NCBI RefSeq assembly: GCF_050389775.1
Contig: NZ_CP177144.1
Coordinates: 62,001-126,000, forward strand
Direction of reading: 5' to 3'
DNA length: 64,000 nucleotides
Source of the DNA: Marinibacterium sp050389775
GTDB taxonomy: Bacteria > Pseudomonadota > Alphaproteobacteria > Rhodobacterales > Rhodobacteraceae
In this document: positions 8,197-16,658 of the stretch, piece after piece
Numbering within the stretch: the first letter of the stretch is position 1
How the letters are laid out: each line of letters starts with the position of its first letter
Notes under the pieces: generated by a model
Database searches by the model: none
What the model saw: only the letters and a program-made list of their open reading frames with translations
Told to the model about the DNA's origin: nothing
Translations under genes and position numbers: made by a program

Positions 8197-9390
8197 ATGC
8201 CCTGCCTGCATTGCCAGACCCCGCCCGACGCGCTGACCGGCTTGATCCCGACCGATCCGCTGTCGATCCATGTCATCCCGCCCCAGCTGGCCGATCTCGC
8301 CCGCCTGCTGCATCTCGAAGCCCCGGCCGACAGCACCCTGCGCGCCGATGTCCAGATGGCCGCGACGCTGCCCGACATGCCCCCCGAGGCCTGGATGCGC
8401 GCCACGCTGCAGGCCCATGGCCCGACCCTGCCCCGCGCCCTGCCGATAGGCGCCGGCGCCCTGGTTTCGGCCGTGCTGACCCTGGGCCTGCAGGCCCGGC
8501 TCTTTCCCCTGGCCGATCCCGCCCTGCTGATCGCCCATCTCCGCCAGGTCCTGGTGTCCTTCGCCGCCGGCCCGCTCTCGGCCGCAGCACCCCTGATGGC
8601 CTTTGGCGCCTCGCCGCATTTCGCCCGCCTGACCGATGCCGCCCGCATCACCCTCGACCTGCGCAGCCAGGGGCTGTGCCCGCTGGCCCTGTCCGGCGTC
8701 GACGGCCAGTTCGTCCTGGCCGAACAGCTGGGCGAGCCCCGCGCGGCCTATGGCGCGGCCATCGACACCGCTCTCAGCCTGGCGGCTCATCCGCCCGCAC
8801 CCTTTGCCCTCAGCCCGGCCCAGGTCGACCTGGCCCTGCATTTCGCCGCCATGGCCGGGCTGGACAGCGCCCATGAGCCGCTGGGCCTGCCGCCCCTGTC
8901 CGATCCCGGCTTTCCCACCGCCGCCCAGGCCATGATGCAGGCCCTGGCCGCCGTGCCCATGCCCCGCATGAGCCTGCCGCCGCAGGACATGCTGGCCCTG
9001 GCCGGCGTGCTGGAAGCCATTGCCACGATCCGCCAGGCCTTTGGCCCCGACGCCCTGACCCCGGCCGGCATCGGCCGGGTCAATGCCATGCTCAGCTGGG
9101 CCACCCGCCTGCACCTGCCCGCCCTGCCCGGGCCGGCCCTGCTGGTGCAGGCCCAGCTGGACATGCTGCCGCCCTGGGATGACGTCCAGGCCGGTGCCCG
9201 GGCCGCGGTGGATTGCAGCGCCACGCTGTCGGCCTCGATGTGCGCCGCCCCGCCGGCCCTGCCCGTCGCCCCGGCGCTGGATGCCCTCGGCGCGCTGGGG
9301 GCGGTGATGGAACATGCCCTGGGCTTCAGCCCATTCTGCCAGCCCGGCCAGCCCTGCAAATATCCGCTGAAGGATTTCATGGCCGCCTGA
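8197..9390 (+). CDS. Uncharacterised protein encoded next to PAAR
   Basis: This 397-residue protein is not recognised. It is very rich in Ala, Leu and Pro, with no signal peptide and no clear transmembrane helix, and probably mostly amphipathic helices. Cysteines cluster at both ends: CLHC at residues 3-6 and CQPGQPC close to the C-terminus. This could be a structural zinc or disulfide pair. It follows the PAAR gene in the same direction after 73 bp, and the start lacks a strong ribosome site (GCCTGAGCC). It could be a T6SS effector, an adaptor or an unrelated protein. The function is unknown, but the frame and composition support a real gene. Confidence 0.7.
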   Translation: MPCLHCQTPPDALTGLIPTDPLSIHVIPPQLADLARLLHLEAPADSTLRADVQMAATLPDMPPEAWMRATLQAHGPTLPRALPIGAGALVSAVLTLGLQARLFPLADPALLIAHLRQVLVSFAAGPLSAAAPLMAFGASPHFARLTDAARITLDLRSQGLCPLALSGVDGQFVLAEQLGEPRAAYGAAIDTALSLAAHPPAPFALSPAQVDLALHFAAMAGLDSAHEPLGLPPLSDPGFPTAAQAMMQALAAVPMPRMSLPPQDMLALAGVLEAIATIRQAFGPDALTPAGIGRVNAMLSWATRLHLPALPGPALLVQAQLDMLPPWDDVQAGARAAVDCSATLSASMCAAPPALPVAPALDALGALGAVMEHALGFSPFCQPGQPCKYPLKDFMAA

Positions 9391-9572
9391 GCGCCAACCG
9401 GCCGCAATTCGGGGATCGCGCCACCGCCGGCCCGGTTCAGGCCGCGTAGTCCAGACATCCGCGACGACTCGCCCTTTTCAAACGCCCGTTCAGGTACAGC
9501 CCCGCGCAGAGCGCCCTCAAGACACCCCGGCATCCCCGGCCCAAACCCTGTCAGATCGCGCCCGAAAGCCGC

Positions 9573-10238
9573 TCAGAACCCGGCCTTGGCCCGAAAGCTC
9601 ATCATCCGTCCGCCATCGGGGTGATGCACCTTGAGTTCCTCGGCATGCAGCATCATCCGCGGAGCATCCAGCGCCGGACCCTCGGCATAAAAGGGATCGC
9701 CCAGGATCGGATGGCCAAGCGCCAGCATGTGCACGCGCAGCTGGTGTGACCGCCCGGTCCGGGGCATCAGCTTGACCCGCGTGGCCGTCTCTTCGTAGCG
9801 CTGCACGCGCCAGTCGGTCACCGCTTCCTTGCCCGTCTCGTGGCAGACCATCTGCAAAGGGCGGTTCGGCCAGTCGACGATCAGCGGCAGGTCGACGGTG
9901 CCCGTCCGCGGCTCCAGCCGGCCCCAGATCCGGGCGACATAGGTCTTCCTGGTCTGGCGTTTCTCGAATTGCAGGCCCAGGTGACGCTGGGCATGGGGCG
10001 TGCGGGCAAAGACCATCACGCCCGACGTATCACGATCCAGCCGGTGCACCAGCAAGGCCTCGGGAAACACGGCCTGCACCCGGCTCAGCAGGCAATCGGC
10101 CAGGTGTTCGCCCTTGCCCGGCACCGACAGCAGGCCCTCGGGCTTGTCGACCACCAGCAATTCGTGATCGTCATGCAGGATGGTCAGCGGCCCGTCGGGC
10201 GGCGCGTATTCGGTGCTCTTGGGGTTCGCGGAACTCAT
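9573..10238 (-). CDS. RluA-family pseudouridine synthase
   Basis: This is a 221-residue enzyme that isomerises uridine to pseudouridine in rRNA or tRNA. The catalytic Asp68 lies in HRLDRDTSGV, followed by KTYVA and the RTGRSHQLRVH motif of the RluA fold. There is no N-terminal S4 domain, which fits the short RluA class (23S U746/tRNA U32) rather than RluC/D. It is a single gene on the minus strand, separated by about 190 bp from the lipoate ligase, so it may have its own promoter. The exact target uridine cannot be told. Confidence 0.88.
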   Translation of the reverse strand: MSSANPKSTEYAPPDGPLTILHDDHELLVVDKPEGLLSVPGKGEHLADCLLSRVQAVFPEALLVHRLDRDTSGVMVFARTPHAQRHLGLQFEKRQTRKTYVARIWGRLEPRTGTVDLPLIVDWPNRPLQMVCHETGKEAVTDWRVQRYEETATRVKLMPRTGRSHQLRVHMLALGHPILGDPFYAEGPALDAPRMMLHAEELKVHHPDGGRMMSFRAKAGF

Positions 10239-10427
10239 GGCCCCCGCTTAGCGCCCGGCGGCCCCGAAAGGCAAGCGCCGGCCAGCCCCTCGGCCGCCCC
10301 GTAACCCGGGATGAGGCCCCCGGCCGAGGCCCGCCACCGACGGGCGCGGCCGCTGGGGCGCGGATGTGACGTCCCCGGCACAGCGCGGCCGACATGAGCC
10401 CGCGCGCGCCGCGACCTGCCGCGCCGT

Positions 10428-11477
10428 TCAGGGCACGTGGGCCAGCCAGGCCTCGGTGCCGAACTTCTCTTCCACCAGCGCTTCGGCCGCCTGCCATTCC
10501 GCCGCGCTGACCGAACCCTCGGCCCCGCCGTTGAGCCGCGTGAAGGTGCCGATCATCCGCGCGGTGACCTCCTCGCGCGACAGGCCGGTCTGGCTGCGCA
10601 CCGGATCGACCCGCTTGGCCGCCGAGGCAATGCCCTTGTCGGAAATCTTCTCGCGTCCGATGCGCAGGACCTGCTCCATCTTCGCGCCATCCATGTCATA
10701 GGCCATGGTCGCATGATGCAGCACCGCGCCCGACCCGTACCGTTTCTGGGCCGCCCCGCCGATCTTGCCCTTGGGCGAGGCAATGTCGTTGAGCGGCTTG
10801 TAATAGGCCTCGATCCCGACCTCGTTCAGGGCCTGCAGCACCCAATTGTCGAGAAAGGCATAAGACGCCGCGAAATCCATGCCCTCGACCAGCTCGCCGG
10901 GGGCATAGAGCGAATAGGTGATGGTCGACCCCGGCTCGACGAACATCGCCCCGCCGCCGGTCACCCGGCGCACGACGGTCACCCCGTGGCGCCTGCAGGC
11001 CTCCATGTCGACCTCGTTCTTCAGCGACTGGAAATTGCCGATGATGATCGCCGGACGGTCCCATTGCCAGAACCGCAGGGTGGGCGGCCGGGTGCCGGCG
11101 GCCACGGCCCGGGCCAGGACATCGTCGAGGGCCAGGTGCATGGCCGGCGATACCGGGCCGGTGTCGACGATCTGCCATTCGAAATCCCGCCAGGTCCGGG
11201 CCACGCCCAACGCGCGGCGCACCGCGATGGCAATCGAGTCGATGCTGAAGCCCACGAGGGCGGTGCCCTCGGGCAGGCCGGCGGACAGGGCGGCGGTGAT
11301 CTCGGCCGCCGCGGCCCCGGCGTCCAGCCCGGTCAGGGCGGCGGTGATATCCGCCAGGGCCTCGGCCGGTTCGAGGAAGAAATCGCCCGAAATGCGCACA
11401 TCGGCCAGCCGGCCGTCGACGACCTCCAGGTCGGCCACCACCAGCTTGCCGCCGGGGACCTTGTATTCGCCATGCAT
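10428..11477 (-). CDS. Lipoate-protein ligase with N-terminal accessory domain
   Basis: This is a 349-residue cytoplasmic ligase attaching lipoate (or octanoate) to E2/GcvH domains. ATG 11477 follows AGGAG by 7-8 nt, and the frame upstream of it is not coding. Residues 1-85 resemble the small LplB-like/C-terminal accessory domain (VPGGKLVVADLEV). The rest is the BPL/LplA catalytic fold, with RRVTGGGAMFVEPGS and the Lys-containing KIGGAAQKR motif. The accessory domain precedes the catalytic one, the reverse of E. coli LplA. No E2 or lipA/lipB gene is nearby. Confidence 0.82.
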   Translation of the reverse strand: MHGEYKVPGGKLVVADLEVVDGRLADVRISGDFFLEPAEALADITAALTGLDAGAAAAEITAALSAGLPEGTALVGFSIDSIAIAVRRALGVARTWRDFEWQIVDTGPVSPAMHLALDDVLARAVAAGTRPPTLRFWQWDRPAIIIGNFQSLKNEVDMEACRRHGVTVVRRVTGGGAMFVEPGSTITYSLYAPGELVEGMDFAASYAFLDNWVLQALNEVGIEAYYKPLNDIASPKGKIGGAAQKRYGSGAVLHHATMAYDMDGAKMEQVLRIGREKISDKGIASAAKRVDPVRSQTGLSREEVTARMIGTFTRLNGGAEGSVSAAEWQAAEALVEEKFGTEAWLAHVP

Positions 11478-11603
11478 GGGGGAAGCTCCTTTTGCGCGTT
11501 CCGCGAGATTGCCGACCCCGGTGTCGGGGATCGGCGGCCGGGATGCAAGCAACGGCCGCCCCGGCGCCCGAGGGATTGCGCGCGACCTTCGGCCGCGCGC
11601 CCG

Positions 11604-11622
11604 GCTTTGCCAGCGGCAAAGC
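11604..11622 (-). terminator. Hairpin downstream of the M20 amidohydrolase gene
   Basis: GCTTTGCC AGC GGCAAAGC forms a perfect 8-bp stem about 45 bp beyond the M20 stop codon. No T tract follows, so it may be an RNA-stabilising 3' structure or a Rho-assisted end rather than an intrinsic terminator. Confidence 0.35.
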
Positions 11623-11667
11623 GTGGCCGTTGCCCCCACAGCGATCGGGGGAGGAAACCCCGGGGCG

Positions 11668-13089
11668 TTACTCGGCGGCCATGGCCTTGACCGGCGGCAC
11701 GGCATCGGCCGTCAGCGGGCAGATATAGCCTTCGGCCCCGCCCCGCGCGCGCAGATCGGCCCAGGCCCGCTCGCGCAGCCCGGCATCCAGCACCACGTCG
11801 ACACCGGTCATCGCCATGATCTGGGCGGCATGGATCATGCCCTTGGCCGCAGGCCCGCTCTTGCCCTGGGCGACCATCTGCCAGGAATGCAGCTGGGTGC
11901 CCACGGCGGTGGTGGCATCCATCAGCTGGACGGTCGGCACGACCCAGCTGACATCGCCCACGTCGGTCGACCCGCCCAGCGGCCGCACCGGCGCATCGGC
12001 CGGCGGCACCAGGTCGCCCAGCACCCGGCCCGGCTCGGGCACCAGCCCGGCCGAACGCCAGGCATCGCTGATATCCTCGTCCGACAGCGTGGCCTGGAAC
12101 CCGGCGGCATACTCCCGGTCGGCCGCATCGAAGGGCACCGGGCCGAGGGTCTCGTAATTCTTCTGCATCGCATCGCAGAGCGGCCCGTTGGGCAGCAGGT
12201 TGGACACCGCGGCCAGGATCTCGCGGGTGACCGAGGTTTCGGTCATCAGCGCGGCCCCTTCGGCCACCTTGCAGACCCGGTCGATCAGCGACAGCATCTC
12301 GGGCACGGTATCGGCCCGCACGACGTAACGCACCTTGGTCCGGGCCTGCACCACGTTGGGCGAAATCCCCCCGCCGTCGATGATGGCATAATGCACCCGG
12401 GCAGTGTCGGGCATGTGCTCGCGCAGGTAGTTGATGCCCACGGACATCAGCTCCATCGCATCCAGCGCCGAGCGGCCGAGATGCGGCGCGCCGGCGGCAT
12501 GGGCGGCCCGGCCTTCAAAGGTGAAATCGATCCGCGTATTGGCCAGCGACGAGCCACGCAGGATGATGGGCAGCGAATTGGGATGCCAGCTGATGGCAAT
12601 GTCGACATCTTTGAAGAGCCCGTCGCGCACCATGAAGGTCTTGCCCGCCCCGCCTTCCTCGGCCGGACAGCCGTAATAGCGTACCCGCCCGGGCGTGCCG
12701 GTCTGTTTCAGCCAGTCACGCAGGGCCACGGCGGCCAGCATCGACGCCGAGCCCAGCAGGTTGTGGCCGCAACCATGGCCATTGGCCCCGGCCTCCAGCG
12801 GCTTCTGTTCGGCCAGGTCGGCCTCCTGGCTCAGCCCGGCCAGGGCGTCGAATTCACCGAGAAAGGCAATCACCGGCCCGCCTTCGCCGGCCTCGCCGAT
12901 CACGGCCGTGGGAATGCCCGCCGGCGCTTCGGTCACGTCGAACCCCTGGGCGCGCAGTTCCTCGGCATGGGCCGCGACCGACTGGCGCTCGGCATAGCAG
13001 GTCTCGGGCGTGGCCCAGACCCGGTGCGACAGGTCGATCAGCCGGGGCGCGGCCTCTTCCACGAGGGACCAGATCGGATGTTCGTTCAT
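11668..13089 (-). CDS. M20-family amidohydrolase, AbgB-like
   Basis: This is a 473-residue metallo-aminoacylase. ATG 13089 with AGGAG is the chosen start, although the frame stays open upstream. Metal-site motifs are visible: GANGHGCGHN (His pair), PAEEGG (Glu-Glu), SWHPN and the late QLHSW histidine. The inserted dimerisation domain lies in the middle. Length and motifs fit the AbgB/p-aminobenzoyl-glutamate hydrolase branch, which hydrolyses N-acylated amino acids. No AbgA partner or AbgT transporter gene is present, so a different acyl-amino acid substrate is equally possible. The gene appears monocistronic. Confidence 0.85.
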   Translation of the reverse strand: MNEHPIWSLVEEAAPRLIDLSHRVWATPETCYAERQSVAAHAEELRAQGFDVTEAPAGIPTAVIGEAGEGGPVIAFLGEFDALAGLSQEADLAEQKPLEAGANGHGCGHNLLGSASMLAAVALRDWLKQTGTPGRVRYYGCPAEEGGAGKTFMVRDGLFKDVDIAISWHPNSLPIILRGSSLANTRIDFTFEGRAAHAAGAPHLGRSALDAMELMSVGINYLREHMPDTARVHYAIIDGGGISPNVVQARTKVRYVVRADTVPEMLSLIDRVCKVAEGAALMTETSVTREILAAVSNLLPNGPLCDAMQKNYETLGPVPFDAADREYAAGFQATLSDEDISDAWRSAGLVPEPGRVLGDLVPPADAPVRPLGGSTDVGDVSWVVPTVQLMDATTAVGTQLHSWQMVAQGKSGPAAKGMIHAAQIMAMTGVDVVLDAGLRERAWADLRARGGAEGYICPLTADAVPPVKAMAAE

Positions 13090-13222
13090 GGGGGACTCCT
13101 GTCGATGCGTTGTCGGCGCCACACTACGCCCTGCGGCGGCAGGCGCAACGCCCCGGCCCCCGCCCCGCCCCGGCGACCCGGGGTCAGGCCGGGCCGGCGC
13201 CCCGATCGGGGCGTTCCGCGGC

Positions 13223-13609
13223 CTAGTCGGCCTTGGGCAGGCCGTCGTCCAGGGGGTAATAACCCGGCGCGTCGCCGGTAAAGATATGGCGGGCGACCTG
13301 GCCCGGATGCGGCGGCTGGAGCGCACCCAGCGAGACCGAGATCATGGCCTCGTCGGCCGGATCCCAGAACAGCACCGAGCCGCATTGCCCGCAGAACCCC
13401 CGCCGTGCGGCCGGGCTGGCCCGATACCAGCGAAGATGCTCTGCCCGGGTCAGGCGCAGGGCGCTGTCCGGCACATGGGTCGAGGCATAGACATGGCTGG
13501 TCTGGCGCCGGCACTGGCTGCAATGGCACAGCGATCCCGGGGCCAGGGCGCCGTCAATCTCAAAGGCCGTGGCCCCGCAAAGACAGGATCCGTGGATCAT
13601 GGGGGTCAT
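13223..13609 (-). CDS. GFA/CENP-V-type zinc protein
   Basis: This 128-residue protein of the glutathione-dependent formaldehyde-activating fold carries the full set of zinc ligands: Cys9 and Cys11 (SCLCGA), Cys28, Cys30 and Cys33 (CHCSQC), Cys73 and Cys76 (CGQCGS). ATG 13609 overlaps the lysE-type stop as ATGA. A second ATG at 13600 has the better-spaced AAAGGA and may be the real start. Most such proteins are of unknown reaction. A formaldehyde role should not be assumed. It is cotranscribed with the LysE-type exporter. Confidence 0.85.
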   Translation of the reverse strand: MTPMIHGSCLCGATAFEIDGALAPGSLCHCSQCRRQTSHVYASTHVPDSALRLTRAEHLRWYRASPAARRGFCGQCGSVLFWDPADEAMISVSLGALQPPHPGQVARHIFTGDAPGYYPLDDGLPKAD

Positions 13610-14226
13610 CCTTTCGCCGGTGTGGCCGCAAAGCCCAGAAGCAGGCCGTAGACGATGAAACACAGGCCCAGCACACGGCGGACCCAGACGTTGAACACGG
13701 CAACCAGGGCCGAGCGTCCCATCAGCGCGCCCAGCAGGGTGAAGCCGGTGTAACTGAGCGTGGTCAGGGTCAGGGCCGTCGGCACGATGACCAGCATCTG
13801 GTCGCGGATCGGCACGTCGGGCTGCACAAAGGCCGAGAAGGCTGCAAGATAGCCGGCGACGCTCTTGGGGTTGATCGTGGCGATGGCCAGGGCATGCAGG
13901 TAGACATGCGACGAGGGTTTGGGGTCCAGCCGGGCCGGTTCGCGGGCCTTCATCCAGGTGCGGATGCCGTTCCAGATCAGGAAGCCCGCGCCGACCAGCT
14001 TGGCCACGAGGAACCCGGTGGGCGAGGCGGCGATCAGGGCGGTGACGCCCAGCGCCGACAGGATCAGGAATGCCGTGGCCTGGGTCAGGATGGCCAGCAC
14101 GCCGACAAGGGCCCGGCGAAAGCCCAGGGTCATGCCGTTCTGGATGCAATTCACGGCATTTGGCCCCGGGGTGGTCACGAAGACCAGCCAGAAAAGGGCA
14201 AAGACCGTCCAGGCGTCGAAACTCAT
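13606..14226 (-). CDS. LysE/RhtB-family amino-acid exporter
   Basis: This 206-residue inner-membrane protein has about six hydrophobic segments and the family N-terminus TPGPNAVNCIQNGMTLG. ATG 14226 is preceded by GCGGAG with good spacing. The LysE superfamily exports amino acids or derivatives by proton antiport. The precise substrate (homoserine lactone, threonine, other) cannot be inferred. Its stop overlaps the start of the GFA gene, so the pair is an operon. Confidence 0.88.
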   Translation of the reverse strand: MSFDAWTVFALFWLVFVTTPGPNAVNCIQNGMTLGFRRALVGVLAILTQATAFLILSALGVTALIAASPTGFLVAKLVGAGFLIWNGIRTWMKAREPARLDPKPSSHVYLHALAIATINPKSVAGYLAAFSAFVQPDVPIRDQMLVIVPTALTLTTLSYTGFTLLGALMGRSALVAVFNVWVRRVLGLCFIVYGLLLGFAATPAKG

Positions 14227-14603
14227 GCAATGGCTCCGCAAGGGGAAAGGCGCCCGGCGGGGGCACGGCGACGGTGCCCGGTGATGCGGCGCACCCGCCG
14301 GGCATGGGCCATGGGTACGCGGGCGGGGCCGGAAATCAAGCGGCGATTTGGCCGGTGACGGGGCGCTGCGTCCCCGTGGCACCCGGGCAATTGCGCCGAA
14401 TTGCATGGATTTTTGCGTGGTTTTTGGGGGCTTCGGCGGTGTGCGCCCGGGATTTCCGGCTTTGCGGGGCACGCGGATACCGGATGGTAAGGTTTGGCCC
14501 TTAGCGTCCGGCGGGACTCGGGCGGCTTGGGGCGGGCTGGGCGATCCCTCCGCCCGGACAATCGCCGCCCGCCAAATCACCGACCCGTCTGCGGAGGCTG
14601 GGG
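14227..14603. other. Divergent spacer before the STAS gene
   Basis: 377 bp between the LysE-type gene and the STAS gene. A T-rich patch (GGATTTTTGCGTGGTTTTTG) lies at about 14406-14426, and a GGAGG ribosome site for STAS is at the right end. I see no firm promoter box or small gene. Confidence 0.35.
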
Positions 14604-14951
14604 ATGACGCTGACCACTTCTGATACCGACACGGCGCGGATCGTCACGGTATCCACGACACGGATCGATGCGGCGCTGGCCATCCGGTTCAAGGACGACA
14701 TGCGCGCGGCAACCGATGGCGGGCCGCTCCGGGTGGTGCTGGATCTCAGCGCGGTCAGTTTCATCGATTCCTCGGGGCTGGGGGCGATCGTGGCCTCGAT
14801 GAAACAGATGGATCCCTCTCGACGGCTGGACCTGGCCGGGTTGTCGCCGACCGTGGACAAGGTCTTTCGGCTGACGCGGATGGATACGGTCTTTACGCTT
14901 TATCCCACGCTGGATGCCGCCCTGGCCGAGGCGGCGGGACAGGGCGGCTAG
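14604..14951 (+). CDS. STAS-domain anti-sigma factor antagonist
   Basis: This is a 115-residue single STAS domain like SpoIIAA/RsbV. The phospho-acceptor region is FIDSSGLGAIV with Ser56/Ser57, and it is followed by the usual amphipathic helix. GGAGG precedes ATG. In partner switching the unphosphorylated antagonist binds and inhibits an anti-sigma kinase, freeing a sigma factor. The matching kinase gene lies 500 bp downstream in the same direction, separated by the two microsatellites. No sigma factor gene or PP2C phosphatase is in the window. Confidence 0.88.
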   Translation: MTLTTSDTDTARIVTVSTTRIDAALAIRFKDDMRAATDGGPLRVVLDLSAVSFIDSSGLGAIVASMKQMDPSRRLDLAGLSPTVDKVFRLTRMDTVFTLYPTLDAALAEAAGQGG

Positions 14952-15153
14952 CGAGGACCGGCGCAGGCGGCGACGTGGCCCCGAGCCTGTGAAGGGGCAT
15001 GTCGGCCCGGCCACCGACGAGAAGGCAACGCCCGGCAGGATGGAGCTGAGCAGGAACAGGACGCGCTGGAAAGCGGACCGCGATGCAGGCGGGACAGGAC
15101 CGGGACAGGCGGGCACGACACCCGCCAGGGTGCGAAGTCGAGATGAAGGCCTG

Positions 15154-15252
<99 letters not shown>

Positions 15253-15255
15253 GAC

Positions 15256-15310
15256 AAGGCAAGGCAAGGCAAGGCAAGGCAAGGCAAGGCAAGGCAAGGC
15301 AAGGCAAGGC
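15256..15310. repeat. Perfect pentanucleotide microsatellite (AAGGC)11
   Basis: Eleven perfect AAGGC copies begin 3 bp after the hexamer array, and ACGAC occurs on both sides. The period of 5 shifts any crossing reading frame when the copy number changes. The frame starting at ATG 15083 crosses both arrays and now stops at 15397. One extra pentamer would join it to the HATPase frame, which is open from 15147 to 15920. Confidence 0.97.
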
Positions 15311-15449
15311 AAAACGACAAGACGACAAGTGCGTAACGAGGCAACAGACAAAAAGACAAGAACGGAACGACAGGGTCGAGAGAAGGGCTGGCGCTGATGG
15401 GCCAAGGATGAGCGACGCAAGATCCGGCGCGCGGGAAAGGCAGGGAGAC

Positions 15450-15920
15450 ATGACCGGCATCCGGGAGGTTCTGTCCGTGACAAGCCCGGCAACCATCCGC
15501 GACACGCGGTGCATCCTGTCCCGCATCATGGAAGGTCTGTCCGCCCTGCTGCCCGCCGAACGCGCCGGGGTGATCGAAATCGCCCTGGCCGAAATCATCA
15601 ACAACATCGTCGAACATGCCTATGACGGGCGCGCGGATGGCCAGATCCGGCTGACCGCCAGCCTGGCCGAAGAGGACCAGGGCGCGGTGCTGCAATTCGA
15701 CATCCAGGACGATGGCGTCGCCCTGCCCGGCGGCATGCTGCCCCCCGGCCTGCCGCCCGATCTCTCCGTCCCGCGCGAGGCCCTGCCCGAAGGCGGCTTT
15801 GGTTGGCTGTTGATCCGCACCCTGGCCCGCGACCTGGAATATTCCCGACAGGACGGCGTCAACCGGCTGACCGCCATCTTCGACCTCGCCGCCTCCGACG
15901 GGCCGCCCCCGTCGCATTAA
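15450..15920 (+). CDS. RsbW-like HATPase, anti-sigma factor kinase
   Basis: This 156-residue GHKL ATPase has an N box at 48-55 (AEIINNIVEHAY), a G1-like DDG at 87-89 and a G2-like GGFGWLLI at 115-122. ATG 15450 follows AGGGAG and leaves only the domain. ATG 15408 (14 residues longer) is the alternative. Such kinases phosphorylate the STAS antagonist and sequester a sigma or other partner protein. Together with the upstream STAS gene it makes a partner-switching module. The output is unknown. The reading frame is unusually open far upstream through the microsatellites without a start codon. Confidence 0.85.
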   Translation: MTGIREVLSVTSPATIRDTRCILSRIMEGLSALLPAERAGVIEIALAEIINNIVEHAYDGRADGQIRLTASLAEEDQGAVLQFDIQDDGVALPGGMLPPGLPPDLSVPREALPEGGFGWLLIRTLARDLEYSRQDGVNRLTAIFDLAASDGPPPSH

Positions 15921-16658
15921 CCGCCCCGCCCCACCGCTTGACCCGCACGCCACACCGCCCCGGCATGACCGGCCTGTGGTTGGTCCGTGACTTCGCATTG
16001 CCGGCCTTTTGCTGGCCCATCGTTATGCCACCCCGTTGTTGCCGGCCCCAGATCCGCCATTATCGCCCCCTGGTCCGGCGGCATCCGCCCCTCGCCCGCG
16101 CAACTGGCCACCACTGTCGCCGCCCAAGCCCGCTGCCTACGTTCGTGGTCGGCAAGTCCCGCCCGGTGACGTCCCAAGGCGCTCACCACCAGAACACCCG
16201 GCCCGACTGCGCTCATCGGCCACCAGAAAATATCGAGCCCATCGGCCCCAGGCCCTCGCCGGACCCATCGCCCCCGCCCCATCCCGCACCAATCGGCCCC
16301 CGGCCCTCGCCGCACCCGTCGACCCAAGCTCATGCCGCACACACCGGCCACCATCACTCGCCGCACCCATCGGTCCACGCCCCCCACCGGCCAACGGCCA
16401 CCGTCACACGCCACCCCAAACGCCTGAAAAACCGGCACCCGAGCACTGCCCCAAAACCGTCGCATTCTCCCCCAACTCGCGCCCAGAACCCCCGCCATAA
16501 CACGTCCTGTAGCTGCATATGGCTTCACCCGGCGCCACGTCTTAATAGCCCCCACCCAGTGCGTGGCGCCGGGGCACTCCCTCCCCCGACCCGCTGGCAC
16601 TTGGCATTCCAACACCGCCGCTCTAGGGTCCGCCCGTCACAGCGAGAGGGAGCAACCG
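15921..16658. repeat. Long gene-free spacer with diverged 25-26 bp tandem array
   Basis: 738 bp with no recognisable gene. From about 16255 to 16382 a unit with core CTCGCCGCACCCATCGG repeats at 16255, 16281, 16306, 16331 and 16357 (steps 26, 25, 25, 26), with weaker units to the left. Since the step is not a multiple of 3, coding is unlikely. The last 100 bp hold the 5' region of the gamma-glutamyltransferase gene. Confidence 0.75.
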
